NCBI GenBank assembly: GCA_002421685.1
Contig: DISB01000018.1
Location: 124,001-188,000, forward strand
Source of the DNA: Bacteroidetes bacterium UBA6221
Lineage (GTDB): Bacteria > Bacteroidota > Bacteroidia > Chitinophagales > Chitinophagaceae
Direction of reading: 5' to 3'
DNA length: 64,000 nucleotides
This document shows positions 45,027-54,800 of the stretch, piece after piece. Positions within the stretch are counted from its first letter, which is position 1. Every line of letters starts with the position of its first letter. The position numbers and the translations under genes are program-made. The notes under the pieces were generated by a model. It did no database searches, had not been told where the DNA came from, and saw nothing but the letters and a program-made list of their open reading frames with translations.

Positions 45027-45713
45027 TTATTTGAAACGCCTTAAAAAATAAGTGAACCCGTCCTCTTCGATGATCAATTCATTATTGGCGGCTTTCAACA
45101 CCTTAAACTGCCTGCGGTCTTTGCCATTGCAATACAATATTTGGTTAGAAAAGCTTTCGACGTACCAGGAAGGTGCATTCTCAGCATCCTTGCCGGCGTA
45201 TATATAACCCAACTTGCCATTTTCGGGACCGGCGAATATTTCTACCTTCTTAACCGCGCGTGTGTAATCAATCTGCTGTTGCGTGCTGGCACTGGTACCT
45301 TTGAACTTGTCCCAGGTGCCTACCATCTGGCTGATACTGGTAACCGGTGCGTACTTTTCGGGCTCACGGCCCGGCATCATCTGGCTGGTGGGGCTATAGG
45401 GCTCGAAATAGTAAGTGCCTGCTTCATCCTTCAGCACCAATGAGTTTTTTTTGTTCTCAACAATGGTGAAGTAGCGCATACCAATATCCAGCGCGCCATT
45501 CTCTATTTTATAGCTACCCCGGTAGATAAAACCGTGCGCCTTTTGCCATACATATTCGTTGCCGGGCTTGAATTCAAAAAATATAGTATCCTGGAAACTG
45601 ATGGCCTTATTGTTCGACAATCTTTTCACTTCGCGCCAATGCCCCGATAATTTATCTTTGCCCATGGCAATAAAGGGCAAGGACATGAGCATAATGAGGA
45701 GAGACTTTCTCAT
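45027..45713 (-). CDS. Exported protein, lipocalin-like
   Basis: 228 residues from MRKSLLIMLMSLPFIAMG, a signal peptide. The body repeats a lipocalin-like pattern: LSGHWREVKRLSNNKAISFQDTIFFEFKPG then YRGSYKIENGALDIG and MVGTWDKFKG. Small beta-barrel proteins of this kind are common in Bacteroidota; the ligand is unknown. Transcribed alone, facing the GT39 gene. Confidence 0.7.
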   Translation of the reverse strand: MRKSLLIMLMSLPFIAMGKDKLSGHWREVKRLSNNKAISFQDTIFFEFKPGNEYVWQKAHGFIYRGSYKIENGALDIGMRYFTIVENKKNSLVLKDEAGTYYFEPYSPTSQMMPGREPEKYAPVTSISQMVGTWDKFKGTSASTQQQIDYTRAVKKVEIFAGPENGKLGYIYAGKDAENAPSWYVESFSNQILYCNGKDRRQFKVLKAANNELIIEEDGFTYFLRRFK

Positions 45714-45766
45714 ATCTTGTGTTTTTATAGTACTGGTCAAAAGTATTAAATAAAAATGTAAACCGG

Positions 45767-46552
45767 ATGGCTCAGCAACAATTGAAGGTCACGATAGTTC
45801 AACCCGATATGCATTGGGAAGACAAACAGGCGAACCTTGCGCAATATGAACAATACCTTTCTGCTGTTGGCGAAAAGATGGAGGTAGTGGTGCTGCCGGA
45901 GATGTTCAGTACCGGGTTTAGCATGGCGCCCGAAAGGCTGGCAGAAACCATGGACGGGTCCACTGTGCAATGGATGAAGAGTATTGCCCGGAAATATACC
46001 TGCATACTCACCAGCAGCCTGATAATAGAAGAAGACGGGAAATACTACAATCGCCTGCTTTGGGTACAACCCGATGGTAAAATGGCCCATTATGACAAAC
46101 GCCACCTGTTTGGCTATGCCCACGAAGATGAGCACTACCATGCCGGAGATAAAAGGCTGATAGTAAGTGTGAAGGGCATACGTATATGCCCGATGGTCTG
46201 TTACGACTTGCGGTTCCCGGTATGGGCGCGCAACCGGAATGAAGACTACGATGTTTTGCTATATGTGGCCAACTGGCCCGAACGCCGCAGCCTGGCATGG
46301 AAAACACTGTTGCAGGCACGTGCTATTGAGAACCAGAGCTATGTAATAGGTGTGAACCGCGTAGGAGAAGACGGCAACAACATTGTGTATAGCGGCGACA
46401 GCAGTGTATTCGGTCCCCTGGGCGAAGTGGTATGGCAACATTCAGGCTCGGCTATCTGCCACACAATTAACATCCATAAGGAAGTTGTAGAACAGGCAAG
46501 GCAACAATTCCCTTTTTTGAAAGATGCTGATAAGTTTATCATACCGGAATAA
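45767..46552 (+). CDS. Nitrilase-superfamily amidase (omega-amidase-like)
   Basis: 261-residue carbon-nitrogen hydrolase. The Glu-Lys-Cys triad is Glu45 (VVLPEMFSTGF), Lys111 (YDKRHLFGYAHE) and Cys145 (CPMVCYDLRFPVWARN). It resembles the YafV/Nit2 branch that deaminates 2-oxoglutaramate-type products, but nearby family members have other amide substrates. It is followed after 40 bases by a lipoprotein gene on the same strand. Confidence 0.9.
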   Translation: MAQQQLKVTIVQPDMHWEDKQANLAQYEQYLSAVGEKMEVVVLPEMFSTGFSMAPERLAETMDGSTVQWMKSIARKYTCILTSSLIIEEDGKYYNRLLWVQPDGKMAHYDKRHLFGYAHEDEHYHAGDKRLIVSVKGIRICPMVCYDLRFPVWARNRNEDYDVLLYVANWPERRSLAWKTLLQARAIENQSYVIGVNRVGEDGNNIVYSGDSSVFGPLGEVVWQHSGSAICHTINIHKEVVEQARQQFPFLKDADKFIIPE

Positions 46553-46592
46553 GAATAATTTTTATTTTTATACACTACTTAAAGTACGCCCG

Positions 46593-47096
46593 ATGAAACT
46601 CAACAATTATATATCATATTTCCTGCTGGCTGTCGTGATGTTTACAGTGCAATCGTGCAAAAAAACCGAGGACTGCTCGGACAGCAGCGCCAACCTGCCG
46701 GCGCCTGTGCCACAGGCTAAGTTTCGCATCATAGATGCCGATGGCCGCGACCTGCTGGCAGCCAATACACCAAACTCCCTGTCATTCGATGCACTGGTGG
46801 CCCGCCAGCCCTGTCATACTGATAATGCACTGCCCAAAAAGAAAGTGCAAACAGGCGCGGGAGGCTTAGAGAGTTACTATTTTTATTTCGATAATATGCG
46901 GCAGCCGGTTACAGGCGAGAATAAGGAATGTTTTACCCTGCTGTTGCAATGGGCCACCGACGACATAGACACCATTGAGTTCATGAGCAAGGCAGAACAC
47001 CATGTGTGCGGTATCACATATCACCTGGATGGCGTAAAATTTAATGGCAAGGAGGTTCAAAAAGACCCCAACGGTATGTACCTGCTCCAAAAATAG
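46593..47096 (+). CDS. Small predicted lipoprotein of unknown function
   Basis: 167 residues: lipoprotein signal (FLLAVVMFTVQSC, lipobox), then a Cys-containing N-terminus (KKTEDCSDSSANLP) and a domain of unknown fold. I do not recognise the family. The start MKLNNYISYFL is preferred to an in-frame ATG at 46524 that lies inside the amidase gene. Its neighbours give no functional hint. Confidence 0.7.
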   Translation: MKLNNYISYFLLAVVMFTVQSCKKTEDCSDSSANLPAPVPQAKFRIIDADGRDLLAANTPNSLSFDALVARQPCHTDNALPKKKVQTGAGGLESYYFYFDNMRQPVTGENKECFTLLLQWATDDIDTIEFMSKAEHHVCGITYHLDGVKFNGKEVQKDPNGMYLLQK

Positions 47097-47114
47097 GTTC
47101 GCCCATTTTTTCCG

Positions 47115-47122
47115 TACTTTTG
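47115..47122 (+). promoter_or_regulatory. -7 box of the MMPL exporter gene
   Basis: TACTTTTG, 22 bases before the start codon at 47145. Confidence 0.5.
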
Positions 47123-47144
47123 CGCCTCATAACAGCAAATAGGG

Positions 47145-49514
47145 ATGTGGCATAAAGTAGCGGCCTTTATTATCAAGTTTCGTATTATATTGTTGGTCTG
47201 CCTGCTGGTTGCCACGGCGTTCATGGGTTATAAAGCGTCGCAGGTGCGGCTGAGCTATATGTATGCCGACGCTATTCCCCGTGATAATCCGAAATACCTG
47301 GCCCACCAGGAATTCAAAAAGAAGTTTGGCGAAGACGGCAATATGATGGTCATCGCCGTCGAGAAGAAGGACTTCTTTGAGCAAGGTTTTTTTGAAAAGT
47401 ATGCAGCGCTCGTTTCCCGCCTGGAAAAAATCGAAGCTGTAGAACATATATTGAGCGTGCCCGGCGCTATCAATATTGTAAAAGATACCTCTACCAACAA
47501 GTTAAAAACCATAAAGCTGGCCGATGCGGTGGGCATCGGAAACGCCAATTCATTCAAGGCTGCCTTCCTAAACCTGCCTTTTTACCGCGGCTTGCTGTAT
47601 AATCCTAAAACCGGGGTTTATATGATGGCGCTTAGTATGAACAAGGATGTCATCAACTCTGAAAAGCGGCAAGTGGTAGTGAAGGACATTGTAAGAATTG
47701 CAGAAGATTTTGGCAAAGAGACCGGGACGGAGATACACTATTCGGGCTTACCCTATATACGCGCCCAGGTGATGACCATGATAAAAGGCGAAATGAGGCT
47801 GTTCCTTATTTTATCGTTCTCCCTTACAGCAATCATCCTGGCACTTTTTTTCCGTTCTTTTATGGCGGTGCTTACGTCCATGGTTATGGTGGGCATAGGT
47901 GTATTGTGGACGCAGGGTATAATCGTACTGCTGGGCTACGAGATCACCATACTTACCGGACTGATACCCTCCCTGATAGTAGTGATAGGCATCCCCAACT
48001 GCATATACTTCCTCAATAAATACCATACTGAATACCAGCGGCATCCCAACAAGGCAAAGGCACTCCTGCGTATGGTGGACAGGATGGGTATCGTGACCCT
48101 GTTTACCAACATGACCACAGCTATCGGTTTTGGCGTATTTGCCTTTACAGAGAGCAACCTGCTGCGCACATTCGGCATCGTGGCGGCTATCAGCATTACC
48201 GCCCTGTTTATTATATCGCTGGTATTCATCCCTGCCTTGTACAGCTTTTTGCCACCACCCAAAGGCAGGCATACTCATTACCTGCAGAGTAAGTGGATAA
48301 ACAAGATTCTGAACTATAATACCAATTGGGTATTCAGCCACCGACCGTGGATTTACGGATTGACGGCTATCATCCTGGTGATATCATTGTTGGGAATGTA
48401 CCAGTTGAAAACAGTGGGTTATATAGTGGATGACCTGCCTGAAGACGATAAAGTATATACCGACCTGAAGTTCTTCGAGAAACACTTTACGGGTGTGATG
48501 CCGCTGGAGATAATGGTAGATACAAGACATAAAGGCGGCGCAACCACGCTACCTGTGATGCAAAAGGTAGAGGAACTGAACCACCACCTGGACAAATTTC
48601 CCGAGATGGGCAGGGCGCTGTCTTATGTTGAGGGGGTGAAGTTTGCGCGGCAGGCATACTATAATGGCGATAGCAGCAGCTACGGTGTCCCCAACATGTT
48701 CGACGCGGCTTTTATACAACCCTACCTGCGTGGCAACGGCGACAAGAAAAGCATGTTCGGCCGTATCACCAGCTCCTTTGTAGACAGCGACCGGCAGAAT
48801 GTACGGCTGAGCATCAATATAGCCGACGTAGGCACCAACCGCCTGCCCGTATTGCTAGACAGCCTGCGGCCTAAGGCTTTGGAACTGTTCGACACGTCGA
48901 AGTATGACGTTACCTTTACCGGGACAAGCGTAGTATTCCTGGAGGGCAGCCGCTTTATCATCAACAGCCTGCGCGATAGCATCGGGCTGGCCTTCATTAT
49001 GATATTCGGTTGTATGATATTCCTGTTCCGCAGTTGGAGGATATTGCTGATATCCATCGCTATTAACGTGATACCGCTGGTCATCACCGCGGGTATCATG
49101 GGCTGGAGCGGCATTGTGCTGAAACCCTCAACCGTCCTGGTGTTCAGTATAGCGCTGGGTATCACCGTAGACGTAACTATCCGCTTCCTGGTCAATTTTA
49201 AGCAGGAACTTCCCCGCAATAATGAGAACATAGCCGACACTGTGCACAAGACCATCAACGATACGGGGCTGAGTATAATTTACACTTCATTGATACTCAT
49301 AGCCGGTTTTGGGGTATTCATCCTTTCGCGTTTCGACGGCACCAAGTCGCTGGGGCTGCTTACGTCCATCACCCTCTTTATAGCTATGATAACAAACCTT
49401 ATCCTTCAACCTGCGTTATTGCTCTGGATGGATAAAGTGCTGCGAAAAAGCAAGTCCCCGGATTGGCTGGTTGAGGATGAAGAAAAAAATAACGGGGAAA
49501 CCAAACCTAAATAA
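47145..49514 (+). CDS. MMPL/RND-superfamily exporter
   Basis: 789-residue RND-superfamily permease of the MMPL (predicted lipid exporter) type. One helix near the N-terminus, a first periplasmic domain, then a five-helix bundle containing GIPNCIYFLNKYHTEYQR and NMTTAIGFGVFAFTES. The layout repeats with a second domain and helices (LAFIMIFGCMIFLFR; SIALGITVDVTIRFLVNFKQEL). Relatives move hopanoids or other lipids. The fatty-acid-hydroxylase gene follows by 37 bases. It has its own promoter. Confidence 0.9.
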   Translation: MWHKVAAFIIKFRIILLVCLLVATAFMGYKASQVRLSYMYADAIPRDNPKYLAHQEFKKKFGEDGNMMVIAVEKKDFFEQGFFEKYAALVSRLEKIEAVEHILSVPGAINIVKDTSTNKLKTIKLADAVGIGNANSFKAAFLNLPFYRGLLYNPKTGVYMMALSMNKDVINSEKRQVVVKDIVRIAEDFGKETGTEIHYSGLPYIRAQVMTMIKGEMRLFLILSFSLTAIILALFFRSFMAVLTSMVMVGIGVLWTQGIIVLLGYEITILTGLIPSLIVVIGIPNCIYFLNKYHTEYQRHPNKAKALLRMVDRMGIVTLFTNMTTAIGFGVFAFTESNLLRTFGIVAAISITALFIISLVFIPALYSFLPPPKGRHTHYLQSKWINKILNYNTNWVFSHRPWIYGLTAIILVISLLGMYQLKTVGYIVDDLPEDDKVYTDLKFFEKHFTGVMPLEIMVDTRHKGGATTLPVMQKVEELNHHLDKFPEMGRALSYVEGVKFARQAYYNGDSSSYGVPNMFDAAFIQPYLRGNGDKKSMFGRITSSFVDSDRQNVRLSINIADVGTNRLPVLLDSLRPKALELFDTSKYDVTFTGTSVVFLEGSRFIINSLRDSIGLAFIMIFGCMIFLFRSWRILLISIAINVIPLVITAGIMGWSGIVLKPSTVLVFSIALGITVDVTIRFLVNFKQELPRNNENIADTVHKTINDTGLSIIYTSLILIAGFGVFILSRFDGTKSLGLLTSITLFIAMITNLILQPALLLWMDKVLRKSKSPDWLVEDEEKNNGETKPK

Positions 49515-49551
49515 GCTTTTTGTAAATTTACTCGTCCAATATCATTTACAT

Positions 49552-50175
49552 ATGGAATTTGACAAGATCAAAAACAAAGGTCAGGCGAGGTTATTTAAGA
49601 GCGATTTCATGGAGATGATGACCAAAACCCATCCCTACGTCATCTACAGTATTTATTTTCCCATTATGGCCTTCATGCTGTACTACGGCAATGAATACAT
49701 TGGCATAGCGGCCGGTACGGAGGCGTGGCTGTTCTTTGGCGGACTGCTGTTCTGGACATTTTTTGAGTACCTGATGCACCGTTATGTATTCCACTTCATT
49801 ACCGACAACATCCGCGGAAAGAAATTCGTGTACACTTTGCATGGCGTACACCATGAGTATCCCCGTGATAAAGAAAGGCTATTCATGCCACCGGTGCCCA
49901 GCCTCATTATATCTTCACTGATATTCGCGGGCATGTTCCTGGCCATGGGTTATTATGCTTTGTCTTTCTTCCCGGGTTTTATGTGCGGGTATATCCTGTA
50001 CGGCACTATGCACTATGCCATTCATTCCATAGCGCCGCCGCCTTTTATGAAGGCCCTCTGGCGCAACCACCACCTGCACCATTATAAATTTCCTGAAAAG
50101 GGTTTCGGCGTCAGCTCGGTATTGTGGGATCATATCTTCGGCACAGTGCCTAAAAAAGACGGCGAGGCAGCCTAA
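49552..50175 (+). CDS. Fatty acid hydroxylase/sterol desaturase family protein
   Basis: 207-residue membrane di-iron oxygenase. The His clusters are present: YLMHRYVFH, LHGVHHEYP, MHYAIHS and NHHLHHYKF, matching fatty-acid 2-hydroxylases. The start MEFDKIKNKGQARLFKSDF is preferred; the upstream ATG (49471) overlaps the exporter gene. It probably introduces a 2-hydroxyl into a fatty acyl chain, such as those of sphingolipids. Linked to the MMPL-type exporter. Confidence 0.86.
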   Translation: MEFDKIKNKGQARLFKSDFMEMMTKTHPYVIYSIYFPIMAFMLYYGNEYIGIAAGTEAWLFFGGLLFWTFFEYLMHRYVFHFITDNIRGKKFVYTLHGVHHEYPRDKERLFMPPVPSLIISSLIFAGMFLAMGYYALSFFPGFMCGYILYGTMHYAIHSIAPPPFMKALWRNHHLHHYKFPEKGFGVSSVLWDHIFGTVPKKDGEAA

Positions 50176-50846
50176 TGCAATACCTGTAATTTCAAAGAAC
50201 TCTTTTGTTGTTTCGTTAATAAATTGACTATGTACAATCCTGCAGGAAGGCCGTGGGTTGCGATTTCAGCATTTTTTCTGGGCATAAGTTAGTTAACCGA
50301 CATAGAAAGTTTTCTAATGGGATTGTCATTTTAGGGGTATTAGGAGAACATGAATGCGAGAATAGGATAATGCGGCAATGCGATAATGTTTGTTGTTCGG
50401 CTGCAGTGATTCGTGCCAATTTTTGTGCGGGTAGTGGAACAAAATGTTTCCCCAATCGCCGCCCAAAGCGGGACAAATGTTCCATTTTGATGCCGGTTTT
50501 CCGGAAATCCTGAAACGGAACAAAACATAAGGTGTTGATTATCAAGGTAATTATTGAAAATGTTTCCATAAAACAGGAATAAAATTTTTCGGCCGGCATA
50601 AAAAGGCCCGAAGGGGAGACGGACGGAATAACAAGGGGTGCATGGTGTAATAGGAATATCATGAGGCGCATAGTTTACTACAGCAAATATACTGAAATTT
50701 GAGTTAATTAGCGATTAAAAATATTACCTCCTGAATATATACAGGCTACCCGGGGATCACTTATGTCCAACTAAATCACACGGTCTGCGACCGGTATTTG
50801 ATTTGCCTCCCGATATTTCCCTATTTTCACGCCACAATATCCAATA
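50176..50846. other. Non-coding repeat-bearing gap
   Basis: About 670 bases with no gene I accept. A core at 50456-50481 is shared with the 13.7 kb gap (23 of 26 bases), and the tail near 50684-50723 also resembles it. The ORFs in this stretch read the repeat and have no recognisable domain. I see no clear promoter for the exporter gene at 50847. Confidence 0.6.
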
Positions 50847-51620
50847 ATGGACTATATCGTTATTTGCCTGGCGGCGCTTATCGGTTCGGGATTGACACTG
50901 TTCTCCGGGTTCGGGCTGGGCACCATACTGGTGCCGGTATTTGCATTGTTCTTTCCTATAGAAATCGCCATCGCACTCACAGCTATAGTACATTTCCTGA
51001 ATAACCTTTTCAAAGTAGCATTGCTGGGCAGGCACGCCGATTGGAAGATTGTATTGCTCTTCGGTATTCCTGCACTCCTGGCGGCCTATGCAGGGGCTAA
51101 GTTGCTGGTGCTGTTTACCGATATGCCCGCCCTGCATGAGTACATGCTGAACGGCAAAGTGTTCAGCATCATGCCGGTAAAGCTGGTTATAGCTGTTCTG
51201 ATGATTATTTTCTCCACGTTGGAACTCATACCCCGCTTTTCAAAAATATCCTTTCATAGAAAATATCTTCCGTTAGGCGGCATCATCAGCGGTTTCTTTG
51301 GGGGACTCTCGGGCCACCAGGGTGCTTTGCGCAGCATGTTCCTGCTCAAAGCAGGCCTCAGCAAAGAGGCCTATATAGCCACGGGTGTGCTTATAGCTGT
51401 ATTAATAGATATTTCGCGACTGACCGTGTACGCCGTTATATTTAAAAGTATGGGCAGCGATTTGAATTACGGACTGCTTGTGGCAGCAACCTTATCGGCC
51501 TTTGCCGGCGCATATCTTGGCAACAAGCTGGTGAAGAAAATCACTATCGGGACCCTGCATATCATTGTGGCCATCATGCTGCTGGCTATCGCGGTATTGC
51601 TGGGTACGGGTATCATATAA
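50847..51620 (+). CDS. TauE/SafE family sulfite exporter-like protein
   Basis: 257-residue integral membrane protein with two internal repeat halves (DYIVICLAALIGSGLTLFSGFGLGTILVP and LPLGGIISGFFGGLSGHQGALRSMFLLKAG), the TauE/SafE signature. Members export small organosulfur anions or act in related transport; the substrate cannot be inferred here. No sulfur-metabolism genes are adjacent. It may read into the possible small transcript beyond. Confidence 0.9.
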   Translation: MDYIVICLAALIGSGLTLFSGFGLGTILVPVFALFFPIEIAIALTAIVHFLNNLFKVALLGRHADWKIVLLFGIPALLAAYAGAKLLVLFTDMPALHEYMLNGKVFSIMPVKLVIAVLMIIFSTLELIPRFSKISFHRKYLPLGGIISGFFGGLSGHQGALRSMFLLKAGLSKEAYIATGVLIAVLIDISRLTVYAVIFKSMGSDLNYGLLVAATLSAFAGAYLGNKLVKKITIGTLHIIVAIMLLAIAVLLGTGII

Positions 51621-51633
51621 TTTTTTCCTAAAC

Positions 51634-51670
51634 TGACATAAGTCACGGTTTTTTGATGACGGAGGTCATC
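51634..51670 (+). promoter_or_regulatory. Tandem Crp/Fnr-type palindromes
   Basis: Two copies of TGAC-N4-GTCA, TGACATAAGTCA (51634-51645) and GATGACGGAGGTCATC (51655-51670), with centres 23 bases apart. They lie at -64.5 and -41.5 of a predicted start at 51704. A near-match -7 box CATCTTTG (51692-51699) fits that start. The second site is at the class II activator position. Confidence 0.6.
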
Positions 51671-51703
51671 GTTCGGCAGGCAAATCTGTAGCATCTTTGT
51701 ATT

Positions 51704-51775
51704 GTGAGCGCTGCGCTTTTGACATTGGCGGCGATACAGACAAAACAGGCATACAATAGTTTAGGTTACAGTTGA
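51704..51775 (+). CDS. Possible leaderless 23-codon mini-ORF
   Basis: A GTG at the predicted transcription start opens a 23-residue frame (SAALLTLAAIQTKQAYNSL) with a TGA stop. It is followed at 15 bases by a stem-loop terminator. The N-terminal half is mildly hydrophobic. There is no Shine-Dalgarno. It may equally be a non-coding RNA; the coding reading is weak. Confidence 0.3.
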   Translation: MSAALLTLAAIQTKQAYNSLGYS

Positions 51776-51790
51776 TAAGCAGTGCAAGGG

Positions 51791-51826
51791 CCCCGTTCTT
51801 TCCAGGACGGGGTTCGATTTTTTTTA
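51791..51826 (+). terminator. Terminator-like stem-loop with T run
   Basis: Stem CCCCGT (51791-51796) pairs with ACGGGG (51807-51812). A five-base gap precedes eight T (51818-51825), longer than usual, so termination may be partial. Confidence 0.6.
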
Positions 51827-51865
51827 AAGCTATCTTAAAGTTTACAGGCTTGCAGAACAATCAGT

Positions 51866-51873
51866 TATCTTTG
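51866..51873 (+). promoter_or_regulatory. -7 box next to the GH3 start codon
   Basis: TATCTTTG ends five bases before the ATG at 51879, as for the thioredoxin-like gene at 10333, suggesting a leaderless transcript. Confidence 0.55.
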
Positions 51874-51878
51874 TTAAC

Positions 51879-54800
51879 ATGACTGCTTCATTAAGGTGTT
51901 TTGTAGCCACATTAATATTGCTGGCCCTTATTGTTCCTGCTGCCATAGCGCAAAATAAAGTTAACCCCAAAGAGGCTGCCCGGAGCCGTTGGGTGGACAG
52001 TATATATAACTCACTGAATGACACGGAACGCATAGGGCAGTTGTTTATGGTAGCAGCCTACTCGGGCGGTAAAGATTATAATGAAGAAAAGATAGTACAA
52101 CTGGTGCAGGCCGGTCATGTAGGCGGGCTGATATTTATGCAGGGCACGCCCGAAGCGCAAGCCACACAAAACAATACATTCCAGAAACTGGCCAAAGTGC
52201 CCCTGCTGATAGGCATGGATGCGGAATGGGGACTGGGAATGCGGCTGACCGGCGTAAAAGACCTGCCCCGTGCCATGATGACAGGGGCGACAATGGACAC
52301 GGCATTGGCATACCGGCTGGGCGAGGCGATAGCGGCACAGTGTAAAAGAATGGGTGTGCATATCAATTTTGGCCCGGTGGTAGATGTCAACAATAATCCC
52401 AGGAACCCCATCATCAATGCACGCTCCTTTGGCGAAAACAAAGAGATGGTGACCAGGCTGGGCATTGCCTATATGCGCGGCCTGCAGGACAACGGTATCA
52501 TGGCATGCGCCAAACACTTTCCCGGTCATGGCGATACGGAGACCGATTCGCATAAAGACCTACCGACCATCAATAAAACATTGCAAGAGCTTGAAGCACT
52601 GGAACTATACCCCTTTCGTCGGCTGATAGATGCGGGTGTGCAAAGTATCATGGTGGCGCACCTGGATATACCCGCATTGGAAAAAGAGCCGCACATACCT
52701 ACGACGCTTTCCTACAATACCATCAGCAACTACCTGAAAACCAAAATGGGCTTTGACGGGCTGGTGTTTACCGATGCACTGAATATGGACGGCGTGGCAA
52801 AATATTTTGAACCCGGCGATGTAGACCTGCGGGCGTTCCTGGCGGGCAACGACGTGCTGCTGTTCTCGCAGGATGTGCCTACGGCTATCAGGAAAATAAA
52901 AGCGGCCATTGACGAAGACAGGGTATCTTATAAAGAACTGGAGCTGCGGGTGAAAAAGATATTAGGCGCGAAATATGACGCAGACCTGGCCAGCCGGAAG
53001 GATGTGGTTATTAGCAACGCTACAGAAGACCTGAACCAGGTTACAGAGCAGGTACAATACCAGGTGGCTGAGGCTTCGGCGACATTTGTACGCGACAGGA
53101 ATAAACTGTTGAATGACCTGGTGCGGAAGGAAGGTGCGTTTACTTATATAGGCGTTAACGCAAAAGATGAAACTGCATTACTGACAGAACTGCAAAACGA
53201 ACTACCGGGTATACAGGCCTCATGGTTTCCAAAAGGTGGCGGCAATGTAGCGCTGTCGCGGGCAATGAACGTAGTAGATGGTGGAGGTACCTGCATAGTA
53301 GCAGTGCATAACATGGGTTTTTATCCCTCAGGGGGAGACTATGGGCTGGACGCACAGCAAATGTCATTCCTGAAACAAGTGCAGAACAAACCTAACGTGA
53401 TACTGGCACTGATGGGCAACCCCTACCTGCTACAGAATTTCTGCGGTTTCAAAACCGTGTTTGTGGGATATGAGGACAACGAGCAATCGGAAAAGGTAAT
53501 GGCAAGCGTTATGTTGGGTATTATGCCGGCAAAAGGCAAACTGCCCATGACGCCCTGCGCAGGCATGACAATGGAAGCCCCGCCGAAACTGCTGGCAGAC
53601 AAACCAAGGCCTGTGAAAGAGCCGGTTGTAACCAGGTTGGAAAAAGAGTTTTTTATAGAAGACGCCGGTGTGGTGAACCGCGATGCGCTGGACAGGCTAA
53701 ATATATTTTTGGAGCGCAGCGTAGTAGATGGCGTGTTCCCGGGTTGCCAGGTAGTGGCTGCCAAGAACGGGAAGGTGTTTTACAGCCGGGCGTTCGGGTA
53801 TTACGATGCTTATAAAACGATAAAAGTAGACACAAGCTCGATATACGATGTGGCTTCGCTTACCAAAGTATTGTCGACAACGCTGGCGGTGATGCGCCTG
53901 TATGAGCAGAAGAAACTGGACCTGGACAAAACACTGGGCGACTACCTGCCGATAGTAAAGGGAACGGACAAAGCAGGACTGAAGATACGTGACCTGCTGC
54001 TGCACCAGGCAGGCCTTACGGCGTGGATACCATTTTACCGCAGCACGTATGACAGCAGCGGCCAGCCATCGGGCGAAATATACAGCAGGCAGCAAAAAAC
54101 GGGCTTCGATATACCGGTAGCGCAGAATATGTATATGCGGAATGACTACAAAGACAGTATATGGAAGACGATTCTGAACACACCGCTGGAAAACAGGGGT
54201 CGCTATGTGTACAGCGACCTTGACTTCTACTTCCTGGCGGCGGTGGTTGAACAGCTTACCGGTAAGACATTGGATGTATATGTGAGCGAACAGTTTTATC
54301 AACCGATGGGCTTGAAGAACATTACCTATCATCCCCGTGCAAAATTTCCGGCAGCTAAGATAGTACCCACCGAAAACGATATGTACTTCCGTATGCAGAC
54401 GTTGCGTGGCTATGTGCACGACCAGGGCGCGGCCATGATGGGCGGTGTTGCGGGTCATGCCGGCCTGTTTGCCAATGCATGGGATGTAGCGGCAGTATTC
54501 CAGATGCTGCTGCAGGGGGGCACGTACAACGGCAAACGCTTTTTCAAAAAAGAGACTGTGGGTTATTTCACTGCCTATCACTCATCTATCAGCCGCAGGG
54601 GATTGGGCTTTGATAAACCGGAAGCCGATGCCAATGATGCCGGGCCTGCAGGGGAACGCAGCAGTGGCTACGCCTTCGGGCACCAGGGCTTTACCGGCAC
54701 CTGCGCATGGGCCGACCCCGAAAGCGGTGTTGTATTTGTATTCCTGTCGAACCGCATCAACCCCACTGCAGACAACAAGAAAATCAATCACCAATCTACC

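Larger units (their letters stand above)
51700..51826 (+). ncRNA. Possible Crp/Fnr-controlled small transcript
   Basis: A promoter-like region with tandem activator palindromes, about 120 bases of DNA and a stem-loop terminator make an independent small transcript plausible. It would end before the GH3 gene. I cannot tell whether it acts as an RNA, encodes the mini-ORF, or is the leader of the next gene. Confidence 0.4.

Noticed and set aside
50228..50671. 147-codon minus-strand open frame in the repeat gap
   Set aside because: It reads the dispersed repeat (the same NICPA-like words arise in the 13.7 kb copy) and has no credible start signal.
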